This document shows, in pieces, positions 25,272 to 34,055 of a DNA stretch of 64,000 bases; position 1 is the first letter of the stretch; each line of letters starts with the position of its first letter. The position numbers and the translations under genes are program-made. The stretch lies in assembly GCA_964643295.1 (NCBI GenBank), contig CAZXSN010000010.1:3548-67547 (forward strand), in the 5' to 3' direction. Below the pieces are notes generated by a model that had not been told where the DNA came from, made no database searches, and worked only from the letters and a program-made list of their open reading frames with translations. Source of the DNA: Merdiplasma sp964643295 (GTDB lineage: Bacteria > Bacillota > Clostridia > Lachnospirales > Lachnospiraceae).

Positions 25272-25801
25272 TGACGGATCCGTCAGAGGAAAACGGGCTT
25301 TCCGGGGAGCGGTATACATTTGACGGCTTCCGGGGAATTCTGCGCACTTTGCGGGGCGAGGACGGCTGTCCCTGGGACCGGAAGCAGACGTTTGCGAGCC
25401 TAAAACCGACGCTGATCGATGAGACTGTGGAAGTGATGGCCGCGATTGATCTTTTTTCCGAGACCGGGGATGCCGAAAATCTTTGCGAGGAGCTGGGCGA
25501 TGTGCTGCTGCACGTGTTTCTTATGGCCCAGATCGCGGAGGAGCAGGGGCTTTTTACGGTGGAAGATGTGGTGCAGCGAATCAGCCGGAAGATGATTCGC
25601 CGCCACCCGCACGTCTTTGGCGGGGAAGTCTCCGACTGGGATGCGATCAAGCGGAAAGAGAAGGCCGGAAAGGATCCTGCCCTTCTGGAAAGGGAAGAAA
25701 AACTGCGCCAAAGAGCCGTTTCGCAGGCGCTTGGTCACCTGCAGGAGGCCGCGGAAAGGGACTTTGAGAGAAAAAGCTGTAATCTTCCGGATTTTTCTTG
25801 A
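25271..25801 (+). CDS. mazG: Nucleoside triphosphate pyrophosphohydrolase MazG
   Basis: A 176-residue single-domain MazG that hydrolyses (d)NTPs to NMP and pyrophosphate, cleaning the nucleotide pool. It shows CPWDRKQTFASLKP, then ETVEVMAAID and the metal motif EELGDVLLHV, the family EExxE and ExxD pattern. The ATG at 25271 overlaps the previous TGA (TGATG), indicating translational coupling; a GTG one codon earlier is also possible. In this family of genomes mazG precedes hup and rqcP, as here. Confidence 0.93.
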   Translation: MTDPSEENGLSGERYTFDGFRGILRTLRGEDGCPWDRKQTFASLKPTLIDETVEVMAAIDLFSETGDAENLCEELGDVLLHVFLMAQIAEEQGLFTVEDVVQRISRKMIRRHPHVFGGEVSDWDAIKRKEKAGKDPALLEREEKLRQRAVSQALGHLQEAAERDFERKSCNLPDFS

Positions 25802-25826
25802 CAAAGTCCCGATTCAAGTATATAAG
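25798..25826 (+). promoter_or_regulatory. hup promoter
   Basis: A perfect TTGACA (25798-25803) overlaps the end of mazG; TATAAG (25821-25826) follows after 17 bp. The HU leader is about 70 nt. Confidence 0.8.
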
Positions 25827-25902
25827 TAGTGTGAGAGCTTACCAGAATGATAGGTTCAGAAAAATCCGAGAGGAAAAGATAAATTCATAGGAGGAGCATT
25901 GC

Positions 25903-26178
25903 ATGAAAAAAGCAGAGTTGGTGAGCGCGATTGCGGCTAAGGCCGGAATTCCGAAGCGCGAGGCTGAGAAGGTTCTGAAGGCATTTACGGAGACCGTGGT
26001 GGAGGAGCTGAAAAAGGGAGAAAAGGTTCAGATCCTCGGCTTTGGGACCTTTGAAGTAGCGGACAGACCCGCCAGAGAGGGCAGGAATCCTCTGACCGGT
26101 GAGAAGATGGAGATCAAGGCCTCCAAGAGCCCGAAGTTCAAAGTAAGCAAGACCTTGAAGGACACCGTGAATCAATAG
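25903..26178 (+). CDS. hup: DNA-binding protein HU
   Basis: A 91-residue histone-like protein that bends and compacts DNA. It begins MKKAELVSAIAAKAG and has the family signature region GFGTFEVADRPAREGRNP with the intercalating Pro of the beta-arm. Length is typical. AGGAGG precedes the ATG. Own promoter and terminator. Confidence 0.98.
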   Translation: MKKAELVSAIAAKAGIPKREAEKVLKAFTETVVEELKKGEKVQILGFGTFEVADRPAREGRNPLTGEKMEIKASKSPKFKVSKTLKDTVNQ

Positions 26179-26187
26179 GAATAAAGG

Positions 26188-26216
26188 AAAAGGGGAGCCG
26201 GCGGTTCCCCTTTTTT
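26188..26216 (+). terminator. hup terminator
   Basis: AAAAGGGGA and TCCCCTTTT form the stem (26188-26213), followed by T residues. It lies between hup and rqcP, so rqcP depends on read-through or an undetected promoter. Confidence 0.75.
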
Positions 26217-26250
26217 CATGGCGGAATGCGGGGCAGAAAGGAGACCTGGG

Positions 26251-26490
26251 ATGCGTCTGGATAAATTTTTGAAAGTTTCCCGGCTGATCAAGCGCCGGAC
26301 CGTGGCCAACGAGGCCTGCGACGCAGGGAGAGTCCTCGTAAACGGGAAGGTGGCCAAGGCTTCCCTTTCCGTCAGCGAGGGGGATGTGATCGAGATTCAG
26401 TTTGGATCCCGTCCGGTTCGGGTGGAAGTGTTAAACGTTCAGGAGGCGGTGAAGAAAGAGGAAGCAAAGGAGCTGTTTCGCTACCTGTAA
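26251..26490 (+). CDS. rqcP: S4-domain RNA-binding protein RqcP (YabO)
   Basis: A 79-residue protein made of one S4 domain, beginning MRLDKFLKVSRLIKRRTVAN and including DAGRVLVNGKVAKAS. RqcP works with RqcH in adding Ala tails to nascent chains on stalled 50S subunits. ATG 26251 is preferred over 26218 because it has AAAGGAG 7 nt upstream and matches the family N-terminus. In sporulating relatives yabP and yabQ follow; here a riboswitch and a surface protein gene do. Confidence 0.93.
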   Translation: MRLDKFLKVSRLIKRRTVANEACDAGRVLVNGKVAKASLSVSEGDVIEIQFGSRPVRVEVLNVQEAVKKEEAKELFRYL

Positions 26491-26816
26491 CGCCTGCCTG
26501 CGGCGAGAGCTGTATCTTTTAGGCAAAACCCCAGGATTTCCGCGTCGGCCTAAGGGATGTGATTTTTTTAAGGCAGATCGGGAAGCGTCCGGTGATCACG
26601 CGGCTGCAGCGAAAAAGTGCTGGCTGCTGCGGGGCGTCCTGGATGGGACAAAAAGAAATGAGTTTTTCCATCCAGGGGGTTTACGCTTCCCAGTGCGGGT
26701 TTTCCGAAAGAGAAAGGCTGGATGAAAGCAGCAGGTGTGAGCTGTCAGACGCGAAGGTCTGCGGGAAATTCCCTGAAAGTTTTTTGCTTGGGGGCTGATT
26801 CAAAATTAAAAAAGGG
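26491..26816. other. Intergenic region before the c-di-GMP riboswitch
   Basis: About 325 bp without a credible gene. A 79-codon open frame (26559-26798) lacks a ribosome site, signal or recognisable motif. The sequence shows no clear terminator for rqcP. Confidence 0.4.
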
Positions 26817-26845
26817 TTGACAGATAACCATCTGCGTGGTAGACT
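26817..26845 (+). promoter_or_regulatory. Promoter of the riboswitch-controlled gene
   Basis: A perfect TTGACA (26817-26822), a 17 bp spacer and TAGACT (26840-26845) lie just upstream of the aptamer. Confidence 0.8.
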
Positions 26846-26860
26846 GTCAGCATAAGGATC

Positions 26861-26946
26861 AAGTAGAGATTTGGCAAACCTGTCGAAAGGCAGGGACGCA
26901 AAGCTTAGGGCCTAAGGTCGTATGACTATGGCAGCCAGTTGCCGTA
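26861..26946 (+). promoter_or_regulatory. Cyclic-di-GMP-I (GEMM-I) riboswitch aptamer
   Basis: The conserved core is present in order: GGCAAACC (26873-26880), the GAAA tetraloop (26885-26888), GGGACGCAAAGC (26893-26904), GGCCTAAGG (the tetraloop-receptor side), and ATGGCAGCCAGTTGCCG (about 26928-26944). This is the class I c-di-GMP aptamer. A terminator hairpin at 26973-27006 forms the likely expression platform, so binding should control transcription of the surface-protein gene at 27075. I cannot tell from inspection whether it is an ON or OFF switch. Confidence 0.93.
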
Positions 26947-26972
26947 TTCCCGCGCAGGGAATATGTTTGAAG

Positions 26973-27006
26973 GCCGCTGGTAGAAATATCAGGGGCTTAT
27001 TTTTTT
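26973..27006 (+). terminator. Riboswitch expression-platform terminator
   Basis: GCCGCTGGTA and TATCAGGGGC form an imperfect stem with a GAAA loop, followed by TTATTTTTTT. It stands between the aptamer and the ribosome site of the next gene. Confidence 0.75.
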
Positions 27007-27074
27007 CAAACAAACCGGCGATCTCTTTTACCTGACACCAAATGGATAACAGAAAGGTCAAAGGAGGAATCGTG

Positions 27075-28670
27075 ATGAAAAACAGGAAATCTTTGAAAGC
27101 AATCGCATGGATGCTCGTAATGGTACTGGCTTTGAGCGCGGGTTCCATGAGTGCGTTCGCGAAGAGCAAAACCCTGAAGAAGGGGGATACTTTTGAGAAC
27201 AATGGCCTTACGTATGTGGTCACTTCCGTAAAAGGAAACAGCGGTACGGTAAAGCTTGTCAAAGCAGAGAAGAATGCGAAAACGGTAGAGATACCGTCTT
27301 CCGTGAAACAAAACGGTCTAAAGCTGACGGTTACGACGATCGGGAAGAATGCATTCAAGAACTGCTCGAAGCTGACAAAAGTTACAACCGGCAAGAACAT
27401 CAAGACGATTGGAGAGAACGCGTTCTCCGGCTGTAAGAAACTGAAGAAACTCGATCTGAGCAAGAGCAGCAAGTTAAAAACCGTCGGCAAGAATGTGCTG
27501 AAGGGTGCATCCAAGGTAAAGGTGACGGTGCCTGAAACGAAGAGCGCGGCAGCTTACGCAAAGAAACTTGGCGTGAAGAGCTCAAAGATCGTGCAGGCGA
27601 AGGAGACGGAAGTAAAACAGACGGAAGCGAAACAAAGCGAGACATCCGCGGCGGAAGAAAAACAGGAACCGAAGGAGACGGAACCGGCCGCTGCGCCGCA
27701 GACGGCACCAGAGACAAAACCGCAGCCTGCGCCGCAGACAGAGGCTCCCACGCAGCCGGAAACAGTTCCGGATGAGCAGGCGGAAACAAAGCCAACCCCG
27801 GAAACGCAGCCGGCACAGCCGGAAGTTTCAACGGAGGCGCAGAATAGCGCACCGGAGGATGCGGAGACGGAACCGGCAGAAACTAAGCCGACAGAAACGG
27901 AAGCGCCGGAAGTATCCGGTGAGAAAGAGACGCAGGCAGCGCAGCCGGAACAGCCCAAGGAGGAGCCGGAGGCGGAAGAATCAAAGCAGCCGCAGGAGGA
28001 AACCAAGGCGGAGGAACCTCAGACAGAGGAATCTGAGACGGAGGATGCGGAGACGGAAACTCCCGAGACCAAAGAACCGGAAACAGATGCGCAGAAGCAG
28101 GATACGGAAGCTGTAGAAACGGAAGCTGTTCCTCAGGATCAGCCGGAGACGGATACCGAGGCGAAGGAACCGGAGCAGCAGGCGGAAACGCAGAAAGAAG
28201 ACGCTCCGCATTACCACACCTGGGTGGTAGATGACCGCGAAGCTGCGACATGCACTACCTATGAACATTTGCATTACACGTGCTCGATTTGCGGAGCGGA
28301 CGGCGGCTGGACTGTGAACGTGGAAGGCGGGATGGCTCCGCATAACATCGTTTCCGATGAAGAGGGAACGCTCAGCTGTACAGAATCTGTCTACACTGTT
28401 GAAAAATGCAGCGTCTGCGGCTATGTGGTAGGAAGAACCATTAAGCAGCCTGCGCTTGGGCATTCCTATGTAGATACGGTCGTTGAACCAGCATCCTGCC
28501 TGCATCACGGTTTGGTGAAAAAAGTGTGCAGCATTTGCGGTGACGAGGATGAAGTGAGTCTTCCTTTGCTGGATCATAGCTTTATCGTGGTCGATGATGG
28601 GGATGGGCAATGGCATTATCTGTGCGTGAGGTGCGGTCTCGAGTGTACGAAAGAAGCCTTCGATCATTAA
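27075..28670 (+). CDS. Exported BspA-like leucine-rich-repeat surface protein
   Basis: A 531-residue exported protein. The signal peptide (about 1-30) ends in SAFA. A beta-strand segment and LRR_5/BspA repeats follow (about 60-165), e.g. IGKNAFKNCSKLTKVTTG and IGENAFSGCKKLKKLDLS. From about 176 to 376 is an unstructured stalk rich in Glu, Thr, Pro and Gln. The C-terminal 155 residues carry Cys pairs (CSICG, CSVCG, CSICG, CVRCG) alternating with LGHSY/LDHSF, a module seen in clostridial surface proteins. No LPXTG or membrane anchor is visible. ATG 27075 has AAAGGAGG 7 nt upstream. The c-di-GMP riboswitch suggests expression linked to a motile or attached lifestyle. A role in adhesion is inferred. 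Confidence 0.88.
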   Translation: MKNRKSLKAIAWMLVMVLALSAGSMSAFAKSKTLKKGDTFENNGLTYVVTSVKGNSGTVKLVKAEKNAKTVEIPSSVKQNGLKLTVTTIGKNAFKNCSKLTKVTTGKNIKTIGENAFSGCKKLKKLDLSKSSKLKTVGKNVLKGASKVKVTVPETKSAAAYAKKLGVKSSKIVQAKETEVKQTEAKQSETSAAEEKQEPKETEPAAAPQTAPETKPQPAPQTEAPTQPETVPDEQAETKPTPETQPAQPEVSTEAQNSAPEDAETEPAETKPTETEAPEVSGEKETQAAQPEQPKEEPEAEESKQPQEETKAEEPQTEESETEDAETETPETKEPETDAQKQDTEAVETEAVPQDQPETDTEAKEPEQQAETQKEDAPHYHTWVVDDREAATCTTYEHLHYTCSICGADGGWTVNVEGGMAPHNIVSDEEGTLSCTESVYTVEKCSVCGYVVGRTIKQPALGHSYVDTVVEPASCLHHGLVKKVCSICGDEDEVSLPLLDHSFIVVDDGDGQWHYLCVRCGLECTKEAFDH

Positions 28671-29293
28671 TGAAGCAGATGATTATCGTGCAGATTGTGT
28701 CGGCAGGGAGTAAGAAATTCTCAAAGAGAGTTCCTTTCAAATGGTAAGATTTGCCGCCGAAAGCAGAATGTCTTTCGGCAGATGCTGATCCAAAAGCACT
28801 CGTTTTTCGAGAGAGGGCGGCGGGTCTGCAGGATAAAGAGAATAAGGATCTCTCAGGGCAGGGCGAAAAAGTCCTGCCCTGTTTCATTTTAGGAACCCTG
28901 AGAAGACGGCGTCTTTCTCCTGACGGTCCTTTCAGGTTATCCTGCCTCGCCGAAAATGGGAACTTGTCCTTCTCTCTTCGTTCCTCCTGCAGTCTCTTCA
29001 ATTCCCTGTCAGCTGTCCTTCTTACGTTCCGGAATCCTGGCTGAACCGTCGGCATTCTCCTTAAGCCGGGAGGAAAGTACTGATTTCTCTGGTCTTTTGA
29101 CGAAGCATTCCCTTTCTCCTTCTAAATGGCGAAAGGAAGCCTTTTTACGGTGGCTGCAAAGAATCATCCAAAGGTGAGGGAGCGCACGATAAGAGCAGGA
29201 ATCCGAAAACTGAAAAAAACAGTTGCAAAAATAAGGAAAGCAGTTTAAACTGGGGAGGAAAGCAAAGGGGAGCTTTCCAAAGGGGTATGTATT
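28671..29293. other. Intergenic region between the surface protein and divIC
   Basis: About 620 bp with a clear terminator at 28854-28890 and no credible gene. Sporulating relatives have yabP and yabQ in the equivalent place; I see no remnant of either. Confidence 0.5.
28854..28890 (+). terminator. Terminator of the surface-protein gene
   Basis: CAGGGCAGG (28854-28862) pairs with CCTGCCCTG (28873-28881), followed by TTTCATTTT. Confidence 0.8.
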
Positions 29294-29599
29294 ATGGCGG
29301 GGAAAGAAAGAAGACGCGCGAGTGTCAGCAATCGCCGGGGGATGGTCGGGATTGCGCTCGTGGTGCTTGTGCTGCTGTCGGTATTTATTGTGCAGAGTCA
29401 TAAGCTGTCGGAGAAGAATGCTGCGTTTGAGCAGCAGATCGTGCAGCTGCAGGAGCAGATTGAGCTGGAAAACGAACGGACGAAGGAGCTTGAAGAGCTG
29501 CCGGAATATACAAAGTCGAGGGAATATATCGAGAAGGTTGCCAGAGAGAAGTTCGGGCTGGTTTATGAGGATGAGATCATTTTCCGCCCGGAAGAATAA
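29294..29599 (+). CDS. divIC: Septum formation initiator, DivIC/FtsB family
   Basis: A 101-residue bitopic division protein. A short basic cytoplasmic tail is followed by one membrane helix (GMVGIALVVLVLLSVFIV, about 16-33), a heptad-type coiled coil (about 36-75) and the conserved YIEKVAREKFGLV of the family. It should act with FtsL and DivIB at the septum. The gene sits in its conserved place upstream of tilS. Confidence 0.9.
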   Translation: MAGKERRRASVSNRRGMVGIALVVLVLLSVFIVQSHKLSEKNAAFEQQIVQLQEQIELENERTKELEELPEYTKSREYIEKVAREKFGLVYEDEIIFRPEE

Positions 29600-29612
29600 C
29601 AGACGAATCAGG

Positions 29613-29648
29613 AAAGTGTGCGCAGACAGTGGCTCTCGCACACTTTTT
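29613..29648 (+). terminator. divIC terminator
   Basis: AAAGTGTGCG (29613-29622) pairs with CGCACACTTT (29637-29646), followed by T residues. Confidence 0.85.
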
Positions 29649-29865
29649 CTCTTATGCCTGTGCCTTTAGCTTTGCCGGACAGGTAAGGAGAGGGCGTTTA
29701 CAGAGTGAAAACAAGGAAGCAAAAATTGGCTTACGCGAAACCTGCGTTAAGAAGCGCAAACGCGGGGTGCGAAAGGAACCGTAGGAGTTTCGGCTGCCCG
29801 CGGGTTTTGGATCTGCTTTTACGGATGCAAAAATTTGCGGAATCAAAGGAAGAGGTGCCAGCCTG

Positions 29866-31611
29866 ATGCGAAAAGAAGATGAATTCCTTGCGGAAATCTT
29901 TCAAAAAATCGAAGAGCGCCAGATGATTAAGGAGGGGGAGCACATCCTTGCCGGCGTATCGGGAGGAGCAGATTCGGTCTGTCTGTTTCACGTGCTGCTT
30001 CACTACCAGATGCGGGTTTCTTTTTCCTTACAGGTGATTCATGTGGAGCACGGGCTGAGGGGGAGAGAAAGCGAACAGGACGCCGCCTTTGTGCGCAGTC
30101 TTTGTGAAAGGGAAGGCGTCTCCTGCCGGATCGTCCATGTGAATGTAAAAAAAAGAGTGGATGAAACAGGGGAGAGCGTGGAAGAGGCTGCCAGGAAGTT
30201 AAGGTATGAGGCCTTCGCGCAGGAGCTTGAAAGGACAGGAGGCAGAAAAGTTGCGCTGGCCCATAACCAGAATGACCAGGCGGAAACCGTACTCTTTCAT
30301 CTGATACGCGGAAGCGGTCTGCGGGGACTTGGCGGGATGCTGCCGGTGCGAACAGGTTTCCTTCCGGAATCCTGCGAGGGCGGCGCGAACGGGGATAAAA
30401 ATTCGAAAGGGAAAGAGTACAGCGGCGAATCCTTTTCCGGCGATGCGTTTGAGGTGATCCGGCCGCTTCTTTGGAGCGGACGATCCGAGATCGAAGCGTG
30501 GCTTAAAAAGGAGCAGATCCCTTTTCGCTTAGATCAGACGAACCTTTCTTTGGACTATGCGCGAAACCGCATAAGGCTTCAGATCCTTCCCCTGATGGAG
30601 ACACGGATTTCTGCCGGTGCGGTGCAGCATATCGCGCAGGCCGCCTCTCATCTGCAGGCTGCCGAAGCCTATTTTCAAAGTGAGGCCGCGCGTCTTTGCG
30701 AGAAATGGGTAAGACGGCTCCCGGAAGGGGCGGCGCTTTCCCTGCCTGAGTTTTTAAAGAGCGAAGAGATCCTGCAAAGTTATGTTCTGCGCCGGGTAAT
30801 CTTTGAGGTGCTTGCCGGGCGGGGACTTAGGGATTACACGTCCGGGCATATCGAGGCTTTAAAAGAGCTGGCCAAAGGGCCCTGCGGAAAAGCGCTTACT
30901 CTGCCCGGAGGACTGCTGGCAAGGCGGCAGTTTAACGAGATTCTTTTTGTCCCGGATGGGGGAGCAGCTTCCCGAAAAGAAAAGGAGCCGGGTTCTTCGG
31001 AATCGGAAGGTTCCTGTTTTTCCGGACCCAAGCACGGCCTTTGCGCGTTCGTCGCCTTTCCTCTGGCGAAGAAGGAAGATCCGCCGGAGTTTACGCAAAG
31101 CCTAACGGAAAAATTTCCCCTTGTCAGGCGCAGGGAGGACGGGGAAAAAAGCCTGCCGCTTGCGTGTGATGGAGTCTATGAATTCCTCGGGAAGCTTTTT
31201 TTCGCGGAATATCTGGACGATCCGGGGGACGGTGAGAAAATTGAAGAAAAAAAGTATACGAAATGGATTGCGTATGATACAATAAACCAGAATGTCTGCC
31301 TGCGAACCAGACAGAGCGGGGATTACCTGGTGATCAATCAGGAGGGCGGCAGGAAAAAACTGAACGATTATCTGATCGATCAGAAAGTGCCGCGCACACA
31401 GCGTGACCAGGTGGTGCTTGTGGCGGAAGGATCCCACGTTCTGTGGGTGGTCGGAGGACGAATCAGTGCCTTCGCAAAGGTCACGAAAGAGAAAAGAAAA
31501 GTTTTGAAAATCAGCATGATGGAGGAAAGACATGAAGGAACGGGTACAGGTGATGATCTCGCAGGAAGATGTGGAGAAGAAAGTGGAGCAGCTGGCGGCA
31601 CAGATCAGTGA
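29866..31611 (+). CDS. tilS: tRNA(Ile)-lysidine synthase TilS
   Basis: A 581-residue enzyme that converts C34 of tRNA-Ile(CAU) to lysidine with ATP. The PP-loop motif is GVSGGADSVCLF (about 29-40). HVEHGLRG, HNQNDQAETVLFHLIRGSGL and RPLLWSGRSEIEAWL are family blocks. The C-terminal TilS domain holds RTRQSGDYLV and VPRTQRDQVVLV. It is longer than most family members, with a low-complexity insert near residues 365-400. The 3' end overlaps the hpt reading frame by 80 nt, so the last 26 residues are encoded together with the start of hpt. Confidence 0.94.
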   Translation: MRKEDEFLAEIFQKIEERQMIKEGEHILAGVSGGADSVCLFHVLLHYQMRVSFSLQVIHVEHGLRGRESEQDAAFVRSLCEREGVSCRIVHVNVKKRVDETGESVEEAARKLRYEAFAQELERTGGRKVALAHNQNDQAETVLFHLIRGSGLRGLGGMLPVRTGFLPESCEGGANGDKNSKGKEYSGESFSGDAFEVIRPLLWSGRSEIEAWLKKEQIPFRLDQTNLSLDYARNRIRLQILPLMETRISAGAVQHIAQAASHLQAAEAYFQSEAARLCEKWVRRLPEGAALSLPEFLKSEEILQSYVLRRVIFEVLAGRGLRDYTSGHIEALKELAKGPCGKALTLPGGLLARRQFNEILFVPDGGAASRKEKEPGSSESEGSCFSGPKHGLCAFVAFPLAKKEDPPEFTQSLTEKFPLVRRREDGEKSLPLACDGVYEFLGKLFFAEYLDDPGDGEKIEEKKYTKWIAYDTINQNVCLRTRQSGDYLVINQEGGRKKLNDYLIDQKVPRTQRDQVVLVAEGSHVLWVVGGRISAFAKVTKEKRKVLKISMMEERHEGTGTGDDLAGRCGEESGAAGGTDQ

Positions 31612-32077
31612 GGATTATGAGGGACGGACCGTGCATCTGATCTGCATCCTGAAAGGAAGCATTTTCTTTACCTGTGAACTGGCGAAGCGCATAACGGTTC
31701 CGGTCACCATTGACTTTATGTCGGTGAGCAGCTACGGCAGCGAGACGAAATCCAGCGGCGTGGTGAAGCTGATCAAGGATCTCGATGAGGGGATCAAGGA
31801 TAAGGATGTGATCGTGATTGAGGATATCATTGATTCGGGGAGAACGCTAAGCTACCTGCTGAGCAATCTGCGCAGAAGAGAACCTGCCAGTCTGCGTCTG
31901 TGCACCCTGCTTGACAAGCCGGAACGGCGTGTCTGCGAGGTAAATGTGGATTATACGGGGTTTCAGATCCCGGATGAGTTCGTGGTGGGCTACGGGCTGG
32001 ATTACGATCAGCGCTACCGCAACCTTCCCTATATTGGAGTGCTCTCCTTCGTGGACGATGAGACGGTTACCGAATAA
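31532..32077 (+). CDS. hpt: Hypoxanthine phosphoribosyltransferase
   Basis: A 181-residue purine salvage enzyme making IMP or GMP from hypoxanthine or guanine and PRPP. The PRPP loop is VIVIEDIIDSGRTL, and CILKGSIFF and DFMSVSSYG are also conserved. The start has GGAGG 7 nt upstream, inside the end of tilS. The tilS-hpt-ftsH order is conserved in Firmicutes. Confidence 0.96.
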   Translation: MKERVQVMISQEDVEKKVEQLAAQISEDYEGRTVHLICILKGSIFFTCELAKRITVPVTIDFMSVSSYGSETKSSGVVKLIKDLDEGIKDKDVIVIEDIIDSGRTLSYLLSNLRRREPASLRLCTLLDKPERRVCEVNVDYTGFQIPDEFVVGYGLDYDQRYRNLPYIGVLSFVDDETVTE

Positions 32078-32225
32078 GGGTGTACGTATCTTCAGAGCGA
32101 AAGGGCGGTTTTTGAAGTGGTAGAAGAGACTGAAAAAGACCGCACCGGAGGGCAGACAGCGCGTGTCGGGCTGCAGGGAACGTGAAGGGGTGCGCTTTTG
32201 AGCGAGCGGAAGGAGCACAGGGGAA

Positions 32226-34055
32226 TTGAACAAACGAACAAGAGGCGTAGGATTTTATCTGCTGGCAGGACTGCTGTTCTTCCTGCTGGTGTTCAGTCTG
32301 CGCAACAGTTTTAACCTCCGGGAGGATATCAATTACAGCGAGTTTCAAAGGCTGCTTGAGGTGGATCAGGTAGCGAAGGTGGAGGTCATCCAGAACCAGG
32401 AGGTTCCCACCGGTGTTCTGCAGATCACGCTGCTTGACGGGAGTCAGGTACGCGTGAACGTGTCGGATGTCAAGGAGGCCGAGCGGGATCTTGCGGGAAT
32501 CGATGTGCCGGTGGAAGTGCACGACGTGGAGCGGGACGGATTGTTTCTGACAACGATTCTGCCGATCCTGCTCATGGGTGCGCTGCTTTTGTTCTTTACG
32601 GGCATGATGACCAGGCAGGCAGGAGGCGGCAGCAGCCGGATGATGAATTTCGGGCGCAGCCGTGCCCGCATGATCACTCCGGATGCCAAACGCGTACAGT
32701 TTAAGGATGTGGCGGGGCTTAAGGAGGAGAAGGAAGACCTGCAGGAGATTGTGGAGTTTCTGAAAGAACCGGATAAGTTTTTAAAGGTCGGCGCCAGAAT
32801 CCCCAAAGGCGTGATTCTGGTAGGCCCTCCCGGAACCGGGAAAACGCTGCTTGCCAAGGCTGTGGCCGGGGAGGCTGGAGTGCCGTTTTTCAGCATCTCC
32901 GGTTCGGATTTTGTGGAGATGTTTGTCGGTGTGGGGGCTTCGCGGGTGCGCGACCTGTTTGAGGAGGCCAAAAAGAATCAGCCCTGCATCATTTTTATCG
33001 ATGAGATTGATGCGGTGGCGAGGCGGCGCGGAACCGGCATGGGCGGCGGCCACGATGAGCGCGAGCAGACGCTCAATCAGCTGCTGGTGGAGATGGACGG
33101 GTTTGGTGTCAATTCCGGCATCATTGTGATGGCAGCCACCAACCGCGTGGATATCCTTGATCCGGCGATTCTGCGCCCGGGCCGCTTTGACCGCCAGGTG
33201 ACAGTCGGACGCCCGGATATTGCGGGGAGAAGAGAAATCCTGGAAGTGCACTCCAAAGGGAAGCCGCTGGGGGACGATGTGAACCTGGAGGAGGTCGCCA
33301 GAACGACCGCCGGATTTACCGGGGCGGATTTGGAGAACCTGATGAATGAGGCGGCGATTCTGGCTGCGAAGCAGAAACGCGCCTATTTAACGCAGAATGA
33401 CATCAACCGTGCCTTTATCAAGGTCGGTGTCGGCGCGGAGAAAAAAAGCCTGGTGATCTCTGAGAGGGAGAAACGCATTACCGCCTACCATGAATCGGGG
33501 CATGCGATTTTGTTTCACCTGCTGCCTTCCGTGGGACCGGTTCATACGATCTCCATCATTCCCACCGGCCGCGGCGCTGCGGGGTATACCATGCCGCTGC
33601 CGGAGCGCGATGAGATGTTCAATACGAGAAATCAGATGTTTGAAAATATTGTCGTGAGCCTGGGCGGACGTGTGGCGGAGGAGCTGGTGATCGGGGATGT
33701 CACGACCGGCGCTTCCGCGGACATCAAGCAGGCGACCGATATCGCCCGGGCGATGGTGACAAAATTTGGCATGTCTCAGCGGCTGGGGCTGATCAATTAT
33801 GAGCAGGGGGACGATGAGATTTTCATCGGCCGCGACCTGGCTCACACGAGGGCTTACGGAGAGCGTGTGGCCACGATCATCGATGAGGAAGTCAAGCGGA
33901 TCATCGACGAGGCCTACGAGAAAGCGCAGACGCTGATTAAAAGCCACGAGGATGTGCTGCACAGGAGTGCGTCGCTGCTCATTGAGAAGGAGAAATTAAG
34001 CAGAGAAGAATTTGAAGCGCTGTTTGAGGGGACAGAAGGGGCTGTGACAGTTTAG
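32226..34055 (+). CDS. ftsH: ATP-dependent zinc metalloprotease FtsH
   Basis: A 609-residue membrane-bound AAA protease that degrades misfolded membrane and regulatory proteins. Two transmembrane segments (about 8-25 and 105-122) flank the short outer domain. The AAA module has Walker A GPPGTGKT, Walker B IIFIDEIDAV and the pore motif FVEMFVG. The zinc site is HESGH, with a distal Asp in TTGASADIKQAT. The start is TTG with AAGGAG about 10 nt upstream. Length is normal. Confidence 0.97.
   Translation: MNKRTRGVGFYLLAGLLFFLLVFSLRNSFNLREDINYSEFQRLLEVDQVAKVEVIQNQEVPTGVLQITLLDGSQVRVNVSDVKEAERDLAGIDVPVEVHDVERDGLFLTTILPILLMGALLLFFTGMMTRQAGGGSSRMMNFGRSRARMITPDAKRVQFKDVAGLKEEKEDLQEIVEFLKEPDKFLKVGARIPKGVILVGPPGTGKTLLAKAVAGEAGVPFFSISGSDFVEMFVGVGASRVRDLFEEAKKNQPCIIFIDEIDAVARRRGTGMGGGHDEREQTLNQLLVEMDGFGVNSGIIVMAATNRVDILDPAILRPGRFDRQVTVGRPDIAGRREILEVHSKGKPLGDDVNLEEVARTTAGFTGADLENLMNEAAILAAKQKRAYLTQNDINRAFIKVGVGAEKKSLVISEREKRITAYHESGHAILFHLLPSVGPVHTISIIPTGRGAAGYTMPLPERDEMFNTRNQMFENIVVSLGGRVAEELVIGDVTTGASADIKQATDIARAMVTKFGMSQRLGLINYEQGDDEIFIGRDLAHTRAYGERVATIIDEEVKRIIDEAYEKAQTLIKSHEDVLHRSASLLIEKEKLSREEFEALFEGTEGAVTV

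Noticed and set aside
26559..26798. 79-codon open frame before the riboswitch
   Set aside because: No ribosome site, no recognisable motif or signal, and it ends just before the -35 of the next promoter.
27554..28251. Antisense and shifted frames rich in Ser, Val or Arg in the surface-protein gene
   Set aside because: They are shadows of the low-complexity Glu/Thr/Pro/Gln stalk.
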